This document shows positions 48,626 through 60,344 of a stretch of DNA of 64,000 bases, in pieces. The stretch is from Clusia tigrina (Eukaryota; Arthropoda; Insecta; Diptera; Clusiidae). Location of the stretch: NCBI GenBank assembly GCA_920105625.2, contig OV050032.1, forward strand, positions 136,249,107-136,313,106, given 5' to 3'. The translations under genes and the position numbers were made by a program. The stretch's first letter is position 1. Each line of letters begins with the position of its first letter. The notes beneath the pieces are model-generated. The model did not search any database. It saw only the letters and a program-made list of their open reading frames with translations, and was not told the origin of the DNA.

Positions 48626-49010
48626 ATTAAAGATGCACATCCTCGTATGCATGATAAAATCCGTTTTTGAAGTCCAGCTTAGTAAATATTTTTTTGTTCG
48701 CTAGCCTGTCAAGTAAATCGTCAATTAGCGGGAGTGGATAGTTGTCTTTAATCGTCATTTTTTTTTTTGTGGTCTATAATCTGGACTCTCCATGTTTCTT
48801 TAGTGTCAAAACTATTGGCGAACTGTATTCAGACGCTTGGTCTAATGTAGCCTTTTGCTAAATACTCATCTTATATTTTTGCACTTTTTCTTTTTCTGCA
48901 TAAGACAACCTTCTTGGAGTATAGCTAAATGGTTTAAAATTTTCAAAAGTAACTTTAACATTCGATTCCATAGGTCTTTCCGCTCAAAATAATATCTTTT
49001 AAACATTTCA
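48626..49010 (-). pseudogene. Second gypsy reverse transcriptase, N-terminal part
   Basis: Reverse-strand blocks are KPFSYTPRRLSYAEKEKVQK, ASEYSSPIVLTLKKHGE and TIKDNYPLPLIDDLLDRLA, ending KLDFKNGFYHAYEDVH, where the sequence leaves RT at the insert. The finger subdomain is present; the catalytic YxDD is missing. Confidence 0.82.
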
Positions 49011-49765
49011 TCAACTTACGTTTACATTCGAACTTAAGCTTTCATTTATTAAATTCCTTTCTTCATTTGTGTCGGTGTCAATAAGTATAATTTCATTTGT
49101 AAAATTAGTGTCTAAGTTTGTATCTTTTTCATCATTAGTATTATCCTTCAAAATTTCTTTATTGGCGCTATTTGAGTCTCTTTGGGTTCTAGAATTTTCT
49201 TCAGTTTCAACTTTAAATTTTCCAAGGTTTTTGTTAAAATTTATCTCGGTTTTCTCAAGATTCTTACCAATTATTTCATTTACCTGTTTCTTCTCTAAAA
49301 ATAATTTTGTACTTTTATTACATGACAGTTTACTTAACTGACCTGCATCTATTATGGAGGACCTGCTTTCTTGATATTTAAAATTGTTCATTTTTTCATC
49401 TTCTAAAAGTTTGTTTGACATATTTTTTTCATTTATATTTTCTAATACAGAAATCACTCTAATTTTAGCAAGATCCATAAAATCTTTGCCGAATACAGCA
49501 TCATGTTAAATAGACTCATCACACACCACAATAAGGCAAAGCAAAATCTTAACTTTGTGAATAATTATAAAACCATTTATCTTTCCGTATGTTTTTAGAC
49601 CAAAATAATGAAATGAAAAATTAAAATTTATTTCAAAATTCTGTGGCAAACAGCACCTTTTTATGAAAGTTATCGGGCTTCCGGAGCATATGAGCGATGT
49701 AATAGAAAAACTACATTTACCATTTGAGTTAGAAATAAAATCGAAATTTCTTACATAATTATCCT
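49011..49765 (-). pseudogene. Second gypsy protease and linker
   Basis: From 49765 downward: NYVRNFDFISNSNGKC, then SGSPITFIKRC, an aspartic-protease-like motif with Ser where DTGSP has Asp. Next come FGLKTYGKINGF and FGKDFMDLAKIRVISVLE. A long Asn-Glu-Lys-rich linker follows to 49011. A stop lies near 49508. Loss of the active-site Asp would abolish protease activity. Confidence 0.7.
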
Positions 49766-50018
49766 TGTTGGGTTACAGATTGGGAGTCGCTGCACTTAGC
49801 ATGCGTGAGAGCAGCTGCATATCTATTAACTCATAAATGTATAGGTGTTCTTATCAAGCATTGTCATAACATTAATATGCAAAATAAATTAGTCTAACCG
49901 TTGACCAGCTCGCAGTCACATCGTTCGAATTTTTATTTAAGGGCACAGCCCAACGTACTTACATTCGCTACAGTTTCTTATAATTTTCGTGGTTGAGGAA
50001 AACTCTCCCAATCCTACA
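49766..50018 (+). repeat. BEL 5' LTR
   Basis: 253 bp. The copy at 56517-56768 matches, with most differences clustered at 49773-49870. Confidence 0.95.
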
Positions 50019-50673
50019 TTTTTTGGCGCCCGAGCAGGGACTAGTGCTTTTAGATAAATTTTAATTTCTTAAAATAAAGGTTTGTTGTTCGTGTCGCGCA
50101 CGCAAGTAGTGGTCAACGTTAGACTCCGGAGCATAATTTAATACATTTTATTAATACAGCCGTTAATTGGAAGACGAGTTCCACGTCGCTGCGTTGCCGC
50201 TGTTGAGCCGCTGTCGCCTACTGCACTCTGCCAGTTGCGCTGTTTTTATATTTTCGTACTCTCACCTACGCTCTGCTGCCGCTGCCTGACTACGCTCCGT
50301 TTTCGCTATTGTGCTTAAATCTGTTGCGCTGCCCATCTCGCTGCGCTAGATTATCGTAACCCAACAATCAGTTTGTAATGTTTTTTTGCTATTTGTCGTT
50401 GCTCTCGCTCGTCGCATCGTTAACAGGTACATTGGTTACACAGCTTGTGAGTACGGTATTCCTACGTTACGTACATATTTTGCTGCCGCTTTCGTCGAAT
50501 ACGGTTTAATTTTTTGAATCCGTTGCTGGTTACGCTACACTTGATCAAGTTAGTTATCAAATATTAAATATACCTTTTAACTAAATTTATACCTTTTTTT
50601 GAGTTTACAATGACTTTGGAGAAATTAAAACAGCGCTAATACCAAAAAAAATATTACGCGCATAAAGAACATT
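50019..50673 (+). other. BEL leader with primer binding site
   Basis: TGGCGCCCGAGCAGGGAC, five bases after the LTR, is a clear primer binding site. The remaining 600 bp leader has no frame, but GCTGCCGC/CGCTGCG-type strings repeat at 50200-50350. Confidence 0.8.
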
Positions 50674-51760
50674 GTGGAAGCTAGCCTGCGACCAGGTGGT
50701 AAGTTGTTGTCCGTGCCTGAATATCGATGCAGATTGGGTATCCTTGAGTCGTACTTCAAGCAAGTCCGGAAATTGAAAAACAAGACTGTGAAGATGGTGC
50801 TCGTGCTGACTTGGAGGAATTGTCCATTACAGCGAAGCTTGCCATTCAATCGCAGCTAGCTGAAGATCACAATTCTACTTTGTCAGATACTAATTGCATC
50901 ATGCAATCTAGTTCAAAGTTACCTAAACTCAAACTTTCTTCGTTCAATGGAAAGTATTCTGAGTACCATAATTTCATGACGTCTTTCAAGCAAATAATTG
51001 ATCGCGAATTTAATTTGTCAAATATCGAAAAGTTTAACCATTTACGCAATTGTCTCCAGGGACCGGCTCTTGAAACCATTGATGCCTTCCAGGTCACAAA
51101 TGAAAACTACCCCAAGGCATTGGAAAGACTTAGAGGTAGATATGACAACCCAACACTAATATTCTTGGATAATATTTCGACGCTTTATGAACTGTCGTCA
51201 GTCTGCAAGTCCAGCGGTGCGCAGTTAAGGAGTCTTGTTGATAAGGCGTCTGCTATCTACGACTCATTACTGTCATTGGGAACTAACACCCACATTTCTC
51301 AAGCTATGCTTATTTACCTTGTACTGCAGAAAGTTGATGAGGAGGCAAATCGCAAATGGAAGGAGTCGTTGGATTTCAAAACGTTACCGACTTGGGATGA
51401 CTGCTCAAAGGTTCTAGAGAGACACTGCCAATATTTGGATTCAATCGAACATAGTAATACTTCAACGCGAGTACATCAAGCTGAAAACAAGGCTCATAAA
51501 TCAAGAAACTAACAAAAAGGATATTCGTTTGTTTGCTCTAATTCTACGTGTTTAATGTGTTCAAGTGGCAACCATAAGATTTCCAACTGCGATCGCTTTA
51601 AGGCCTTCACTGTGGCTCAACGTTTTGACCATGCAAAAAGACAAGGCCTTTGCATCAACTGCTTGTCGAAGGGGCATCAACACTCCAAATGCTCATCGTC
51701 GCATAAGTGCAAGGTTTGCTCTCAACAACATCATAGCTTGCTGCATCGTGGATCTGCGCC
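50674..51760 (+). pseudogene. BEL Gag with zinc knuckles
   Basis: 50674-50850 (EASLRPGGKLLSVPEYRCRLG) is followed by a frame change to 50811-51512: KLPKLKLSSFNGKYSEYHNF, EKFNHLRNCLQGPALETID and WDDCSKVLERHCQYLDS, the DUF1759 Gag region. TAA at 51510 precedes MCSSGNHKISNCDRF and CINCLSKGHQHSKCSSSHKC (51555-51720), two CCHC-like knuckles. The main capsid-like frame is open for 230 codons. Confidence 0.88.
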
Positions 51761-52044
51761 AGATTCGTCGAACTTCAATGCTGCCTTCAACTTCAAGGGA
51801 AGCTGCTGTACACATCCACATAAACAATTCGTCGTTGGATCAAATAATTCTTGCGACTGCTATGGTCTTAGTTCGGGATGCATCTGGTGGATACCGGTTG
51901 GGAAGAGCATTGTTCGACCCTTGCTCACAAGTGAATCTCATGACGGAAGAGTTCTCACAGAAATGGTTCTTACCACGAAGCAAGCACAATATTCAAATTC
52001 AAAGTATTGGTAAGTCAGCAACAAATATCAAAATGTATGACTAA
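51761..52044 (+). pseudogene. BEL protease, partial
   Basis: The frame 51565-52044 gives IILATAMVLVRDASGGYRLGRALFDPCSQVNLM in segments. The FDPCSQ block stands where LDSGSQ is expected, keeping the catalytic Asp but replacing the next residues. It ends KMYD and TAA at 52042. Confidence 0.75.
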
Positions 52045-52079
52045 TACTAATAGAAAATCGCAAGCAACTGAGTTTGAGT

Positions 52080-53336
52080 TACCGCTTCCATTTTGTATTA
52101 CATCGCATATCGCATACTAACCGGATCCAGACATAGACGTCTCATCTTGGAACATCCCACAGAATATTGTACTGGCAGATAGTCAATTTAACAAATCACA
52201 GAAAATCGATTTGCTGCTGGGAACAGAGGGTTTTTTCAGTCTTCTTGCGGTCGGCCAAATCAAACTCGGACATAATTTGCCATTGTTACAGAAAACATTG
52301 TTAGGTTGGGTTATTTCAGGTCGCTATCAAGCGAACACTACGAAGCTCTCCACCAATAGATGTCTCCTAAAATGCGATCAGTCCATATAATCCAAATTGG
52401 AACGATTGAGGGTGCTTGAAGAAGTGTCGACAACGGCGCGTGGACCCTTGAACAACACAGTTGCGAACGGCTATACACTAACACAGCGACCCGAGATTTA
52501 AGTGGCAGAGTAATCGTCAAACTGCCATTCAAGGATTATCCGGCTTGCTTGGGTGACTCATACACATCAGCGTTGCGAAGGTTTAACTCGTTGGAACGGC
52601 GGTTGTCACGGTCTCCAGAACTCAAGACGCAATACGTCACCTTCATGGAAGAATATGAAAGTCTGGGTCACATGAGCGTAGTTCAAACTCCCGAATGGAA
52701 CGAGCCACACTATTATATTCCACACCACTGCGTCTTGAAGCCAAACAGCATATCGACATCATGCAGAACCACAACGCAGAAGTCACTCAACGACATACAA
52801 ATGGTGGGACCTACATTGCAAATCGAGCTCGTAATTCTACTTCGCCTTAATCGGTTCGCGCTTACTGCAGACATCGTTAAAATGTACCAACAGGTGCTAG
52901 TGAGTCCAGAAGATCGAAGGTTCCAATATATTTTATGGAGAAGTTCACCTCATGAAAACATTCGAACATTCCAACTCAACACAGTCACGTATGGAATAAC
53001 AGCTGCACCGTATCTCGCTGTTCGACGCCTGGTATATCTCGCCGAACAATACGCAACACAGTTTGAAGTTGGTTCAAATGTTCTAAGGTCGTCGTTTTAC
53101 GTTGACGCTTTTTCTTGTGCGGAGCTGACACGCTTGCGGAGTTATCACGCATAAAAAATGAGGTAAAAGCCCTTTTAAAATTGGGCGGACTTGATTCGGC
53201 AAAATGGCATTCCAACCATAAACAATTTAGAAGTGAAGATTTCGTAAAAGGCTTAAACATCGACACGTCTGTTACGAGTACACTTGGCATAAAGTGGGAT
53301 CAAACTCACGATTTATTTTTATTTTCTTTTGAACCT
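52080..53336 (+). pseudogene. BEL reverse transcriptase, N-terminal part
   Basis: The linker DLLLGTEGFFSLLAVGQIKLG and LLGWVISGRYQ (52200-52330) precede broken frames. RT blocks are SALRRFNSLERRLSRSPEL, YIPHHCVLKPNS, FALTADIVKMYQQVLVSPEDR (first Asp) and FQYILWRSS, then SSFYVDAFS at 53094 in place of YVDDLLTG. So the second catalytic Asp is Ala. The frame changes near 53120 to CGADTLAELSRIKNEV and continues to SFEPR, where an RTE retroposon begins. Confidence 0.87.
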
Positions 53337-54300
53337 AGGCAAACCCACAATGGCGTTAGGCATGGGTGCGTTCTGTCACCACTGTTGTTTATAGTGGTCT
53401 TGGATGATGTCCTTAGGCGTACTAATGCGGAGACGGAGGAGGGGTTGCAGTGGAGATTAAACCAAAAGCTCCGCGATTTGGACTACGCTGATGACATCTG
53501 TTTCATGACGCACACGTTAGCAGGCGCCGCGTCAAGAATACGACAACTAGCCGTAAACGCTCATGCAGCTGGCCTCAAAATCAATTTCTCTAAAACTAAA
53601 CTTTTGCGACTGAAAACTGCAAATACATCTCCACTCACTGTACTGACAAATGATAGCTCCACCATCAACATTGAGGACGTTGACAGCTTCTGCTACCTTA
53701 GTAGCTACATAACAAAATATGGGGGTGCAACATTTGATGTGGCAGCACGCCTAAACAAAGCACGGTCTGCATTCCGCAATTTAGATCGAATTTGGCGTTC
53801 TCGTGTGATATCGCTGCGCACAAAAATACGAATATTTAACACCAGCATAAAACCTGTTCTGTTGTATGGGTCTGAAACATGGATGGTCTCAGAACAAATA
53901 ACTCGACAACTTCAAACTTTTGTCAACAAATGTATACGAAGAATCTGCCGTATTTTCTGGCCGACAACGATCATGAACGAAGACATGTGGCGCCTCGCCA
54001 ATAGCGAGCCTATTGACACAGAAGTTAAAAGACGCAAGTGGAGCTGGATAGGCCTTTCAGTGGAACCCACATGGTAGTCGGAAAGCAGGACGCCCAAGAC
54101 AAACATGGGTACGCACTATCCACGCAGAAAGTCACCACAGAGTCACCTGGAACGAAATAAGACACCTGGCTGCTGATAGAAACCGTTGGAGAGCTTTTGT
54201 GACCGCCCTATGCTCCGACTAGGAGCGATATTTGACTCTTTTATAATTATGTCTTTTAGTTAACTTTGTTAGCATAAGTATAGTTTTATTGTGTCAAATG
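53337..54300 (+). pseudogene. RTE-clade RT fragment inserted into the BEL RT
   Basis: In frame with the BEL sequence, reading changes abruptly to NGVRHGCVLSPLLFIVVLD, LRDLDYADDICFMTHTL (YADD, 53488) and GLKINFSKTKLLRL. The thumb block KPVLLYGSETW and the C-terminal CIRRICRIFWP follow. GVRxGCxLSP and DLDYADDI are RTE-type motifs. TAG at 54075 ends the frame but coding similarity continues in another frame (HNPWRAF-like NRWRAFVTALCSD) to about 54221. BEL RT resumes near 54300. Confidence 0.87.
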
Positions 54301-55060
54301 TCATGGAATTAATAATAAGCCCAGAATGGACGAGTAACGAAAAGAACTATCCTCTCAATTGCATCCTCATTGTTCGATCCATTTGGTCTCTTGGCACCAA
54401 TTATCATCACCGCTAAAATCCTTCTTCAGGAACTATGGCTGCTAAGCCTCGAGTGGGATGAATCTGTTCCTCAGAATGTTCAGTTCGGTTGGCTAAACTT
54501 CGTCGCCAGTTTATCAGAGCTTTCGTCAATAAAAATTCCACGCTATTGCCTATCAACCAATTTAAAATCCCTTCAGCTTCATGGATTCTGCGATTCATCG
54601 ATACGTGCTTATGGTTGCGGAATTTATACACGTACTGTAGATAATACTGGAGTTATTCGCGTTAACCTTGTTACTGCAAAGTCGAGAGTCGCACCTATGA
54701 AAAAGCAATCATTGCCAAAGCTGGAGATCTGCGGCGCACTTCTTCTTGCTAAACTTTTTGCAAAAATAAAGTCCCTTTTTTCTAATTAAAATTTCGATGT
54801 ATATCTTTGGACAGATTCGCAGATTGTACTTCACTGGCTCAAGTTGCATTCCGCTACGCTATCTACTTTTGTTGGCAACAGAGTGTCGGAGATTCAAGAT
54901 CTAACTGCTACTGCTCATTGGAGACACGTACCAACTAACAACAATCCAGCTGACTTTGTTTCCCGAGGAAGTACAGATGCGGAGCTGGCGAATTCGATTT
55001 GGCAAATTGGGCCCCCGTTTCTGTACGAACACACGAGCAAGTGGACTAAATAAAAGAGCG
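54301..55060 (+). pseudogene. BEL RT end and RNase H
   Basis: SIASSLFDPFGLLAPIIITAK (54355) is the conserved BEL post-RT block. It is followed by LQLHGFCDSSIRAYGCGIY (RNase H Asp), KKQSLPKLEICGALLLAKL (Glu), a TAA at 54787, DVYLWTDSQIVLHWL (Asp) and WRHVPTNNNPADFVSRGS to 55051. Apart from one stop, the frame is readable. Confidence 0.88.
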
Positions 55061-55154
55061 AACACATCGACATGGAAGTAGTGAACTCAGAGATGAGAAA
55101 ATCGGTATTCAAGGTAATGATAAATCCCAACTATATTCTTGATATTATCGACAG

Positions 55155-56516
55155 ATGCAGTTCCTATGCACGTGGAATATGATTAGTTGCCTGGATTTTT
55201 CGTTTCTACAAGAGGCTACGCAAGCAACGAATACCTTTGATGAACCCCTCGTGCCCGAGGAATTGCATCACGCATTGCTGTGCATCGTTTGGAACGTGCA
55301 GCAACAAAACTTCGCTGGAGACATTCGTTTACTTCAGAGAGAGTCAACGACAAATGGCACTCTGCGTTACATTAATCCTTTCTTGGATTCCACGGAAGGA
55401 TTCGAATTGTTGAAAGTGGGCGGACGACTCGAGTTAGTAGATCTACCTGAAAGCCGAAAGCACCCCATCCTGCTTCGCCTTAAGTTCTGGGTTGTGAATG
55501 CGCGCGACGTAGCAAGGCGCATTGTCAGATCCTGCATCCACTGCTTTCTATACAAGCCAAGGCTGCTGCAACATATGATAGGAAACCTGCCAGTGGAATG
55601 TCTAACACCATCGCGACCATTCGCCCGCTTGCGTCATCGATTTTTGTGGCCCTATCAACTTATATTTACATTGCCATTTTTGTGTGCTTCGCGACTAAGG
55701 CAGTGCACATCGAGGTAGTCTTAGACTTAACAACAGATGCATTTTTGGCATCGCTCAAACGGATGATCGGACGAAGAGGTCTTCCAACAATCATATTTTG
55801 TGATAATGCAACAAACTTTGTTGGTGCTTGCAATAAACTTGCTGAGTTGAAGGCATTCGTATTTAAAAAACAAAATCAAGACATTATTAGTAACAATTGC
55901 GCTAATGAATTTCTTAATTTTCATTTCATTCCCCCCAGAGCACCTCATTTTGGTGTTATTTGGGAGGCCGCTGTAAAATCTGCTAAGGGTCAACTGAGTC
56001 GCACCGTGATGAATTCCAGGCTAACATATGAGGCGCTGTCGACTATCTTGGTCGAAATCGAAGCCGTGCTTAATTCTCGTCCGATAGCACCACTTTCATC
56101 TGACCCCAGCGACTACGAGGCATTAACTCCTGGTCACTTCATCATTGGCGGCGCTCTGAAGGGTCTACCGGAGCGAACGATGCCTACCGATATTAGCCAT
56201 GCCGAAAAATGGGCTAAAATTACGGCCATCAAGCAAAGGTTTTGGACCCATTGGTCACACGAATACCTCAGCGAACTGCAAATGCGCACAAAATGGGTTG
56301 CTGATCGCCCAAATGTTGCCAAAGATGCAGTGGTCATCGTTCATGAGGACAACATACCACCGCAACGGTGGCAAATGGGACGTGTCCTCAATGCCATCCC
56401 AGGAAAGGACAAACGTGTTCGCGTGGAGTCATACGCACTTCAAGAGGAGTCATTTGGCGCCCCATACGCAAAAGTGCGATTTTACCTGCTTGAAGGGTCC
56501 TTCGATGGGCCCGGGG
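55155..56516 (+). pseudogene. BEL integrase
   Basis: 55155-55600 gives the zinc region (FELLKVGGRLELVDLPESRKHPILL, then VRSCIHCFLYKP, in segments). A frame change near 55600-55640 leads to FATKAVHIEVVLDLTTDAF, TIIFCDNATNFVGA (Asp, 55803), HFGVIWEAAVKSAKGQL (Glu, 55966) and LNSRPIAPLSSD. The C-terminal block IPPQRWQMGRV ends near 56516 next to GGGCCCGGGG, the purine-rich site before the LTR. The first core Asp region is damaged by the frame change. Confidence 0.88.
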
Positions 56517-56768
56517 TGTTGGGTCACAGATTGGAGAGTCGCACTTACCCTCGCGTGAGAGCAGCTGCATATCTATTAACTCATAAACGTATAGGTGTTC
56601 TTATCATGCACTGTCATAACATTAATATGCAAAATAAATTAGTCTAACCGTTGACCAGCTCGCAGTCACATCGTTCGAATTTTTATTTAAGGGCACAGCC
56701 CAACGTACTTACATTCGCTACAGTTTCTTATAATTTTCGTGGTTGAGGAAAACTCTCCCAATCCTACA
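56517..56768 (+). repeat. BEL 3' LTR
   Basis: 252 bp, TGTTGGGT...CCTACA, followed by the ATCCT duplication. Confidence 0.95.
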
Positions 56769-56773
56769 ATCCT

Positions 56774-58060
56774 TTTTGTTTTGTTGAGCAATTTTTTCCA
56801 TCTGCTGTGGACAATCTACGGCACGATGCGACAAATTGTTGCAAATAAAGCAGGCACCCTCTTGTCCCTTTGGTTTGCGGTACTCTGCAACCATATATCC
56901 GAATGATTTACAGTTGTAACATTTAATTGTTGCACCTGCAGTACTGTTCCGACTATTCAATTCAACTTTTGAAAGAACTTGCATCATAGCAGTTCGTTTC
57001 AAAAACATTGTAGATGCGCTGGCGAACGTAGCTGAGAATTACCTCCTCTTTCTCCAATTTGACACCTTGCGCCAACGTCATTTTTGCATTGTAATACGAT
57101 GTAAATGTTTCACAAGAGACCCATTTACGTTGTTAAAATTTTTTACGCAGTGTGAGTTTGGATTCCTTTTTGCCAAAAATCACATGCATTTCACTTAATA
57201 ACGTTGCAACAGACTCCACAGCATAGTTGAATTTCGGAAATAACCACGCTTGAGCATTTTTCCTAAGTTTATTTGCCAGCAATACGCGGGCCAAATTTTC
57301 TGTGACAGCAAAAATATTCAACACGTTTTTAAATTGAGCTTCCCAAATTTCAATTGAAGTAGAACCATCATATTCTGGCACTAACTCTATTATTGTGTTG
57401 AATTAATGTCATTATAGAATCGTTATTGTAGACACATTTGGCTGTGCATCCTTTTGCAATAGTTCATTCTCTTTTTCCAATAAGAATTTTTCTTTACGTA
57501 ATAGTTCATTTTCTCTTTTTATAAATTCCTTTTCACGCTCTTTTCGAATTTACTTTGGCTTACTTTGAATTTGGCAACGTTGCGTTGTGTCTCGCTCGCT
57601 TGCGTCTCATCGCCACTTACTTCGTCAATGATCGTTACATTTTGAATAGTAGGAGTTTCGTTTTCTGTATGTTTTTCGATCGTTTTATACTTTTTACTGC
57701 CGTTATTTGCATTATATTCGCTGTTATTGTCCATTGACTTACATTTGAGCTCCCGTTGCTACTTAATTTGTTTTTACTATTGCTATCGCTACTGCCGCCG
57801 CTTTCTTCACTTGCTTCAGCTTCGATACCTTCGTCGCTGTTGTTATACATGACATTGCTTGCGTTGGCGCCATGATAATCCAGCATACGGAAAGTACCAC
57901 GATCTTCTTTTGGCACGTTATTTAAACGTTCTATTAATGCATTTTTGGTGCCTAATGAAGAAAGCCACAATTTATTTATCCACTGTTTTAACTGTGTAAC
58001 TGTATACTGGCCGCTAACATCATCGAAATTCTGATTTTTACTGGGAGTTCATATCTGGGG
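56774..58060 (-). pseudogene. Second gypsy Gag
   Basis: From 58050 downward: a weak start with TVTQLKQWIN, then LSSLGTKNALIERLNNVPKE, resembling the small SAP-like helix pair at the start of some mdg3-type Gags. An acidic Ser-Asn linker follows, then MPEYDGSTSIEIWEAQFKNV and LLANKLRKNAQAWLFPKF (57381-57133, capsid). Next is KMTLAQGVKLEKEEVILSYV in another frame, and CYNCKSFGYMVAEYRKPKG plus CFICNNLSHRAVDCP (56930-56800), two zinc knuckles. Frame changes occur near 57510, 57130 and 57010. It ends at QQNKKD where the BEL was inserted. Confidence 0.83.
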
Positions 58061-58139
58061 GCTGTGCTCAGCGGCGGATTTAAGGGGGGGCGCACCGGGC
58101 GCGCGCCCTGGGCCCCGGGGTTTTGGGGGCCCCGTGACT

Positions 58140-59788
58140 TTGTTGGTTTTTCTACAAATTTTTTCTAAAAACAACAATTTTTATTACGATGAGCATACAG
58201 TTTTTAATATTACAAGAAGTGAGTTAAGATCATGAACTAAATACATAAACATATCGATTGATATGAATGGAATCAACGCTTCTTGAATAAAACGTTTTGT
58301 TTTTTTCTGTGAAATGGATCATATTCAGTTTGCTCATAGTTATAAACTGCATTCACACTGCATTTGTCACAACACTCCAACAGAGTAACCAATACTAACG
58401 AATGGTGTGATTGGTTTTATTTTTTAATGTGTCATTACTTCATTTCGTTGCTTGACATGTAAAGGCATTATAAAAAAGAGTGTGGAAAAGGCAATCACCA
58501 AAAACAATAAATGTTTAACATAGCAACAGCATAAGATGCTGTTGTTGAGTGAATGCATGTCAAACTCAATGAATGTACATATGTATGCGCAATAAAAACA
58601 AATAGTCTCATTCTGTTCTTTAATATACATACATACATATATATGTATGTACATACTTACATCTGGGCACCTGAAAGACCAGACATACATACTTACATAA
58701 CCGTCACTCAACAGAGCCAACACTTAAAGATGTCAACTGGGCACCTTAACTGAGTTGTATTTATAAACGACAAAAAAATTCGAACTGTTGTTTTGCTCTG
58801 GTTTGCAAGAGCGCTGTTGTTCTTGCAATATTTCGTAAAACTGGGACTTTTTTCGTCTTTTAATTTGTAAAGTTTTAGTCATATAAGAGACATCGATCAA
58901 CAAAGTTGAAAGCAAGAATTTCTGAGTGTTATTTACTTATATGTACATATGTATGTACTCGAATGTTTAAGTATCAAAAATAGAAAAAGTTTTTGAGAAA
59001 TAGATTAAAAATTTGTGTTTGTAAAATATTCAGGTAAGTCGAAATTAATTTAAAATTAAAATCAAATTCAGTTCAATAGGTCATGATGCAGTTCGATTCG
59101 TAGGACCCGAATTTGTGTACAGCCGTTGAGCCCACTTCTGTTTTGAGATGATACGAGCGTTCGCATTTGCATATGCGAATGCAAATTATTCACATAGTTT
59201 TGTACATTCGCGTTCGCATTTGCATAAATATATGTATATTTCAATTTTCGCATTCGCTTTCTCAAAAAAATATTCCAACATTCGCATTCGCATTCGCTAA
59301 AGCACATTCGTTACATCCCTAATACAGTGTAATAAGTATTAAATCAATAAATGTAACAAATTATTTCTACCTACTGTGTACAAAAAAAAAAGTTACACAC
59401 CCTTCGTAAGCTACTTTTGCATTTATTACGAAATTCATTTACCAATCAAGTATTTTAAAATTAGGAATTTTTACGTTCTTTAGTTTATAATTTCTTTTTT
59501 TTTTCTTAAACCATCTTCTTTCACTGATAACATCGTGTTTCTTTTTAACAGTGAGAGAATTTGTAAGTAATGTCAAGCTTCTCCAACTTAAGATAGTGGA
59601 TTGGAGCCCAGTCTCCAACAACTTTAATTTTTTATCACCTTATCAGCCATTAGGCAATATGGTAAAGTAACTTTACTCGGTGTAGTTTCTCACCGGTGTA
59701 CAACAGTAGGTCCCAATTAGTAAGTCTGTACTCAAAAAAGCACACAGAATATTGAATTTGCGGAAGCTTTTCCTTATCTCATTCAGGG
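58140..59788. other. hAT 5' noncoding region
   Basis: No supported gene. It holds a TACATACATA palindromic repeat cluster at 58624-58660 and a GCATTC-type hexamer cluster at 59155-59310. Confidence 0.6.
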
Positions 59789-60344
59789 CGGTTCACAGTG
59801 GTAGAAATGGCCAATCTAGCTCCGATTAATTCAAATTTCAAAATCTATTTTAACGGAAAAACAGATTTGTATTTGATTACTGATACATCAGATAGATCAC
59901 TGACAGTTTTCATTTTGTTTTGCTCTCAATATTCGCACAGCTGTAAAGCTTCAAACACAGCATATGTTGCACCAGATGCTGCCAAAAACCTTTCCGCCTT
60001 TTTTAACCTTTTCCGCCTGCAATTGTTCATTAAATTTCTCAAAGTGATTCTAAAATTCTTTTTAATTTTTTTCTTTAAAGTTAAAGGTGTGTATTAACGA
60101 AAAAAAATGTGTTTGTGTCCAGTGTTTGTGTATCGTGTTTTAGATTTGTTGTTGTTTAAGGTGCTAGTAAGAATTATAATGTTTTCCAATAAATTCACCT
60201 GTTGTAGACGTAAACTTCTGTGATTCGAATGGAATCGATCTAATTTTATTTTTTTTAAATTAATGTAGAGTGTTGTTATGTGAATTGTCTAAAATGAGAT
60301 GCACGTTTTTGCAACTTTTTTATAAATTAATTTTTTTAGTTACA

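Larger units (their letters stand above)
49766..56768 (+). mobile_element. BEL/Pao retrotransposon with both LTRs
   Basis: LTRs at 49766-50018 and 56517-56768 begin TGTTGGGT and end CCTACA. ATCCT lies outside both ends (49761-49765 and 56769-56773), a 5-bp duplication as expected for BEL. The LTR 3' two-thirds are nearly identical; the first 110 bp differ at ten or so positions. Gag, protease, RT, RNase H and integrase are all present; an RTE retroposon interrupts RT. Confidence 0.95.
46500..58060 (-). mobile_element. Second Ty3/gypsy element (mdg3-like), split by a BEL insertion
   Basis: Reverse-strand order from 58050 downward: Gag with zinc knuckles, a 7-kb BEL insertion (49766-56768), protease, RT, a foreign or rearranged insert, RNase H, integrase, then a probable LTR. 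Coding sequence on the two sides of the BEL joins precisely (QQNKKD on one side, NYVRNF on the other). The 5' LTR lies outside, cut off by or beyond the hAT start at 58069. Confidence 0.85.

Noticed and set aside
50019..50040. Vertebrate-retrovirus origin because the primer binding site looks like a lentiviral tRNA-Lys site
   Set aside because: The element has BEL/Pao gag, RT and integrase and 5-bp ATCCT duplications; such primer sites are shared widely among LTR elements.
57555..57737. Forward 60-codon frames over the gypsy gag
   Set aside because: Antisense shadows of the Gag linker.
59798..60097. 99-codon frame starting inside the Transib left terminus
   Set aside because: Hydrophobic, no family similarity, lies in the 5' noncoding part of the element.
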